Source: Callorhinus ursinus (Eukaryota; Chordata; Mammalia; Carnivora; Otariidae). Taken from it: a DNA stretch of 64,000 nucleotides. Shown here one piece after another: positions 60,601 to 64,000 of this stretch. The notes below the pieces were generated by a model. That model saw nothing but the letters and a program-made list of their open reading frames with translations. It was not told the DNA's origin and made no database searches. Location: contig NW_020312775.1 in NCBI RefSeq assembly GCF_003265705.1, positions 9,749,529 to 9,813,528 of the forward strand. Direction: 5' to 3'. The first letter of the stretch is position 1. Each line of letters starts with the position of its first letter. The position numbers and the translations under genes were made by a program.

Positions 60601-61190
60601 TCTTTATCAGGTTGAAAGCTTATCTCTGTTTCATTAGGGTATTTTTCTGAGGCTCTTTTCTTATTCTTTTGTTTGGAACATATTCCTCAGTCTCTTTATT
60701 TTGCTTGACTCTGTGTTTATTTGTCTGTATTAGGCAAATCAGCTATCTCTCCCAACCTTGAAGAAATTACCTAATGTAGGGGATGTCTTGTGGGGCTCAG
60801 AATAGCTATCCCTTCAGGCCACCTATGCCAGGTCTCAAGGGGTGTCCTCTTCCTGGACATAATCCCTGTGTGGTTTTCAAAGCCAGATATTTTGGGATCT
60901 CGTATCTCCTGTGCAAGATTTGTGGATTTGGGTGACTGGTGAGTACAGTCCCTTCACTTGTTTGGTTTTATTTTCTTGAGCTGCCTCCCAGTTTTAGACA
61001 GCTGCACCAAAGGTGCCTTTTTGTTGTTGTTGTTGCAAAACTATTTCTCTGCCTCTACTACCCATTTCAGTCTTGCCCTTTCATTCTATTGTGGAAGCTC
61101 TCTTCATTCTGTTTTCAGGACTTCTTCAAAGGTTATTGTTCCATATAAAGTTGTAAATGTGTTTTGTCCATGAAAGAAAGTAAGTTTAAG
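57640..61190 (-). mobile_element. Second old L1M-type element, minus strand, with 5'UTR
   Basis: After the TTC repeat the L1 coordinate jumps back to the reverse-transcriptase region (tctcatcttcagtgttttag, then tttggtcctgggcttttgtt), overlapping what 56880-57480 already covered. It then runs through the endonuclease (about 58800-59330) and ORF1 (about 60000-60500) to a 5'UTR ending near 61190. It is highly diverged and has no 3' end. A SINE is at 57960-58160. It appears to be a separate element from 54522-57480. Confidence 0.72.
57960..58160 (-). mobile_element. CAN-SINE, older subfamily, minus strand
   Basis: Head gagccacccaggcgtccc at the right and a GA-rich block at the left, but the centre (tgctcagtgcagaccctgac, then attgagttagatgcttaac) differs markedly from the other copies. 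This may be an older or different CAN-SINE subfamily. Only weak target-site similarity (tagtagttta/tatagtaattt). Confidence 0.82.
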
Positions 61191-61250
61191 ATCTTCTTCC
61201 ATCATCACCTTGAATGCTTCCTCAAAAATTCTTTCCTCTTAATGCAGGTA

Positions 61251-61256
<6 letters not shown>
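61191..61256. other. Spacer between two L1s
   Basis: Short stretch (ccatcatcaccttgaatgct onward) between the 5' end of the old L1M and the ATT repeat. No feature seen. Confidence 0.35.
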
Positions 61257-61295
<39 letters not shown>

Positions 61296-61296
61296 G
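61257..61296. repeat. (ATT)n microsatellite at an L1 tail
   Basis: About 13 ATT units directly before the reversed L1 3' end. On the element strand it is an (AAT)n tail, a common form of decayed L1 poly(A). Confidence 0.92.
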
Positions 61297-62322
61297 TTCA
61301 GTTAGCCACTGTATAGTACAACATTAGTTTTTGAAGTAGTTGTCAGTGATTCATTAGTTAAGTATAACACCCAGTGTTCATCACAGCACATGCCCTCCAC
61401 AATACCCATCACCCTGTTACCCCATCCTCCCAACCTCCTCCCCTCTGAATCCCTCATATTCTTTCCTGGGGTCCATAGTCTCTCATGGTTCATCTCCTTT
61501 TCTGATTTCTCCCAATTTGGATTTCCCTCCCTTCCACTATGGTCCTCCATGTTATTGCTTATGTTCCACATATGCGTGAAATCATCTGATAATTGTCTTT
61601 CTCTGCTTCACTTACTTCGCTTAACATAATCCACTCCAGTTCCATCCAAGTCAATGGAAATGGTGGGCATTCATCATTTCTTATGGCTGAATAATATTCC
61701 ATTGTATATATTTACCATATCTTTATCCATTCATCTATTGAAGGGCATATCGACTCCTTCTTCAGTTTGGCTATTGTGGATATTGCTGCTAGGAACATTG
61801 GGGTGCCTGTTCCCCTTCATAGCACTATATCTGTATCTTTGGGGTAAATACCTAGCAGAGCAATTGCTGGGTCATAAGATAGCTCTATTTTTACCTTTTT
61901 GAGGAATCACCATACTGTTTTCCAATGTGGGTTTACCAGCTTGCATTCTCACCAAAAGTGTTAGAGGGTTTCCCTTTCTCCACAAGCTCATCAACATGTG
62001 TTGATTAATGTTTTATTATTTTTTGCCATTCTAACTGGTGTAAGGTAGTATCTCATTGTGGTTTTGATTTGTATTGCCCGGATTTCTAGTGATGTTGAAC
62101 ATTTTTCATTTATCTGTTAGCCATTAGTATGTCTTCTTTGGAGAAGTGTCTACTCATGTCTTCTGCCCATTTCTTGACTAAATTGTTTGATTTTTGGGTA
62201 TTGATGTTGAGAAGTTCTTTATAGATCTTGGAATGCAGCCCTTTATCTGTAGTGTCACTTGCAAATATCTTCTCCCATTCTGTGGGTTGCCTCTTTGTTT
62301 TGTTGACTGTTTCCTTTGCTGT

Positions 62323-62721
62323 TCAGAATCTTTTTATCTTGATGAAGTCCCAAAAGTTCACTTTTGCTTTTGTTTCACTTGCCTTTGGAGATGTGTCTTG
62401 AAAGAAGTTACTGTGGCTTATGTCGAAGAGGTTACTGCCTATGTTCTCCTCTAGGATTTTGATGGATTCCTGTCTCACATTGAGTTCTTTCATGCATTTT
62501 GAGTGTATCTTTGTGTATGGTGTAAAGGAACGGTCCAGTTTCATTCTTTTACATGTAGCTGTCCCGTTTTCCCAGCACCATTTACTGAAGAGACTGTCAT
62601 TTTTCATTGGATATTTATTCCTGATTTGTGAAAGATTAGTTGACCATAGAGTTAAGTGTGCATTTCTGGGTTCTCTATTCTGTTCCATCGGTCGATGTGT
62701 CTGTTTTGGTGCCCATACCAT
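62323..62721 (-). pseudogene. L1 ORF2p C-terminal-half fragment
   Basis: A 132-codon frame: [20 protein letters not shown] (shifted frame of the WHKNRH block), then after a frame change [20 protein letters not shown] and [20 protein letters not shown]. It is preserved enough to recognise, but composed of joined frames. Confidence 0.78.
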
Positions 62722-62886
62722 GCTGTCTTGATGATCACAGCTTTGTAATATAGCTTGAAGTCTGGCAACATGATGCCCCCAGCTTTGTTTTTCTGTTTAA
62801 TCATTCCCTTGGCAATTCAGGGTCTTTTCTTGTTCCATAAAATTTTAGGACTGCTTGTTCCATCTCTGAAAAATGCCAATGATATT

Positions 62887-63537
62887 TTAAAAGGAATGGA
62901 TGAAAGTGTAAATTGCTCTGGGCAGGATAAACTTTTTCACAATGTTTATTCCTCCAATCCATGAGCATGGAATGTTTTTCCATCTTTTTATGTCTTCCTC
63001 AATTTCTTTTATAAGTGTTCTGTGGTTTCTAGAGTATAAATTCTTTACCTCTTTAGTTAGGTTTATTCCGAGGTATCTTACAGTTTTTGTTGCTATTGTG
63101 AATGGAACTGATTCCTTAAATTCTCTTTCTACAGTTACATTGTTAGCATATAGAAAAGCAACTGATTTCTGTGCATTGATTTTGTATCTTGCCACGTTGC
63201 TGAATTGCTGTATGAGTTCTAGTAATTTGGGGGTGGAGTCTTTTGGGTTTTCCATGTAAAGTATCATGCCATCTGGGAAGAGGGAGAGTTTGACTTCTTT
63301 GTCAATTTGGATGCCTTTTATTTCCTTTTGTTGTCTGATTGCTTGGGCTAAGGCTTCTAACACTATGTTGAACACTAGTGGTGAGAGTGGGCATCCTTGT
63401 TGTGTTCCTGATCTTAAGGGAAAAGCTTTCAGCTTTTCCCCATTGATAATGATATTCGCTATGGGCTTTTCATAGATGGATTTTATGATATTGAGGTATG
63501 TACCCTCTATCCCTACACAGTGAAGAGTTTTAACCAA
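62887..63537 (-). pseudogene. L1 reverse-transcriptase fragment with mutated active site
   Basis: A 216-codon frame: [20 protein letters not shown], then [20 protein letters not shown], then [20 protein letters not shown], then [20 protein letters not shown] and [20 protein letters not shown]. The catalytic FADD motif reads FPDG, so one catalytic aspartate and the preceding alanine are lost. The frame stops where the 216th codon meets a frameshift near 62887. Confidence 0.9.
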
Positions 63538-63651
63538 GAAAGGATGCTGTACTTTGTCAAATGCTTTTTGTGTATCTATTGAATCATATGGTTCTTGTTC
63601 TTTCTTTTATTAATATACTGAATCATATTGATTGATTTGCGGGTGTTGAAC

Positions 63652-64000
63652 CAAAGACACCTCAGATTTAAAGTGAGGGGGTGGAAAACTATTTACCATG
63701 TTAATAGACATCAAAAGAAAGATGAGGTGACAATCCTTATATCAGACAAATTAGATTTTAAACGGAAAACTATAATAAGAGTTGAGGAAGGACACAACAT
63801 AATACTTAAAGGGTCTAACCAACAAGAAGATCTAACAATTGTAAATATCTATGCCCCTAACATGGGAGTAGCCAATTAATAACAAAATCAAAGAAACAGA
63901 TCGACAAGAGTACAATAATAGTAGGGGACGTTAACAACCCCCTCACTGAAATGGACAGATATCTAAGCAAAAGATCAACAAGGACATAAAGACTTTAAAT
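63652..64000 (+). mobile_element. Inverted 5' segment of the same LINE-1 (ORF2 endonuclease), runs off the window
   Basis: Plus-strand ORF2 endonuclease sequence begins within ten bases of the end of the minus-strand part. The frame to 63879 reads HLRFKVRGWKTIYHVNRHQK, then VTILISDKLDFKRKTIIRVE and LTIVNIYAPNMGVAN. In L1 coordinates it lies upstream of the reverse transcriptase, as expected for the inverted half of a twin-primed insertion. Its outer end is outside the window. Confidence 0.88.

Larger units (their letters stand above)
61295..63650 (-). mobile_element. LINE-1, minus strand, 3' part of a 5'-inverted insertion
   Basis: Reversed 3'UTR (ttcagttagccactgtatag), then ORF2 back to the start of the reverse transcriptase (gattgatttgcgggtgttga at about 63640). 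ORF2 pieces are at 62323-62721 and 62887-63537. At about 63652 the sequence switches to plus-strand ORF2 endonuclease, consistent with twin priming. Confidence 0.92.

Overview
The window is a gene-poor stretch of a mammalian nuclear genome, most likely from a carnivoran. The diagnostic signal is the tRNA-Lys-derived carnivore SINE (CAN-SINE/SINEC), found here as about 17 copies. Their head reads gggcgcctgggtggctcag, followed by a CT-rich segment and an AATAAA/poly(A) tail. The wording of the consensus (tgactgccttcggctcagg, then gctccctgctcagcaggg) fits an arctoid caniform (bear, pinniped or mustelid type) better than dog or cat; that is inference from remembered consensus sequences.

Almost everything else is LINE-1. 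I see no intact protein-coding gene, no tRNA or rRNA, no CRISPR array and no bacterial-type operon. Long open frames on either strand are pieces of dead L1 ORF1/ORF2 or shadows of them. The one host-gene sequence is a 5'-truncated processed pseudogene of LRRC40 on the minus strand (5253-7211). It sits inside an L1, has a poly(A) tract and a perfect 17-bp target-site duplication.

Layout. 1-283 unplaced sequence; 284-1825 L1 (+); 1978-8930 L1 (-) carrying a SINE and the LRRC40 retrocopy; 8937-10925 L1 (-); 10935-15858 mostly unique AT-rich DNA with three SINEs and microsatellites; 15859-17095 L1 (-) with a SINE; 17114-18300 unique DNA with a MIR; 18300-19680 ancient internally deleted L1 (+); 19785-24201 L1 (-) with a SINE and a 13-bp TSD; 24390-25140 ancient L1/HAL1-like ORF1 remnant (+); 25165-31242 L1 (+) meeting 31243-34158 L1 (-) at a tail-to-tail junction; 34175-61190 a nest of L1s; 61295-64000 a 5'-inverted L1 that runs off the window.

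The central nest is read as follows. An old L1M-type element (34175-35415, resuming at 54522) was interrupted by a younger L1 (35612-38905, resuming at 53204). That was interrupted by a further L1 (39234-40667, resuming at 47871, 5' end near 53190). That in turn was interrupted by an essentially full-length L1 (40668-47870). SINEs landed on every level. Most joins are supported by target-site duplications or by host L1 sequence resuming in register.

Nothing here works together as a pathway. The window records successive target-primed reverse transcription events, including twin-priming inversions, internal deletions and one local inverted duplication. I did not find a previously undescribed biological system. 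The observations most worth checking are the large L1 inverted repeat centred near 31242, the roughly 98% identical inverted duplicate of 37935-38187 at 39605-39854, the mosaic insertion at 30060-30452, and the 5'UTR-to-ORF2 deletion in the L1 at 31243-34158.
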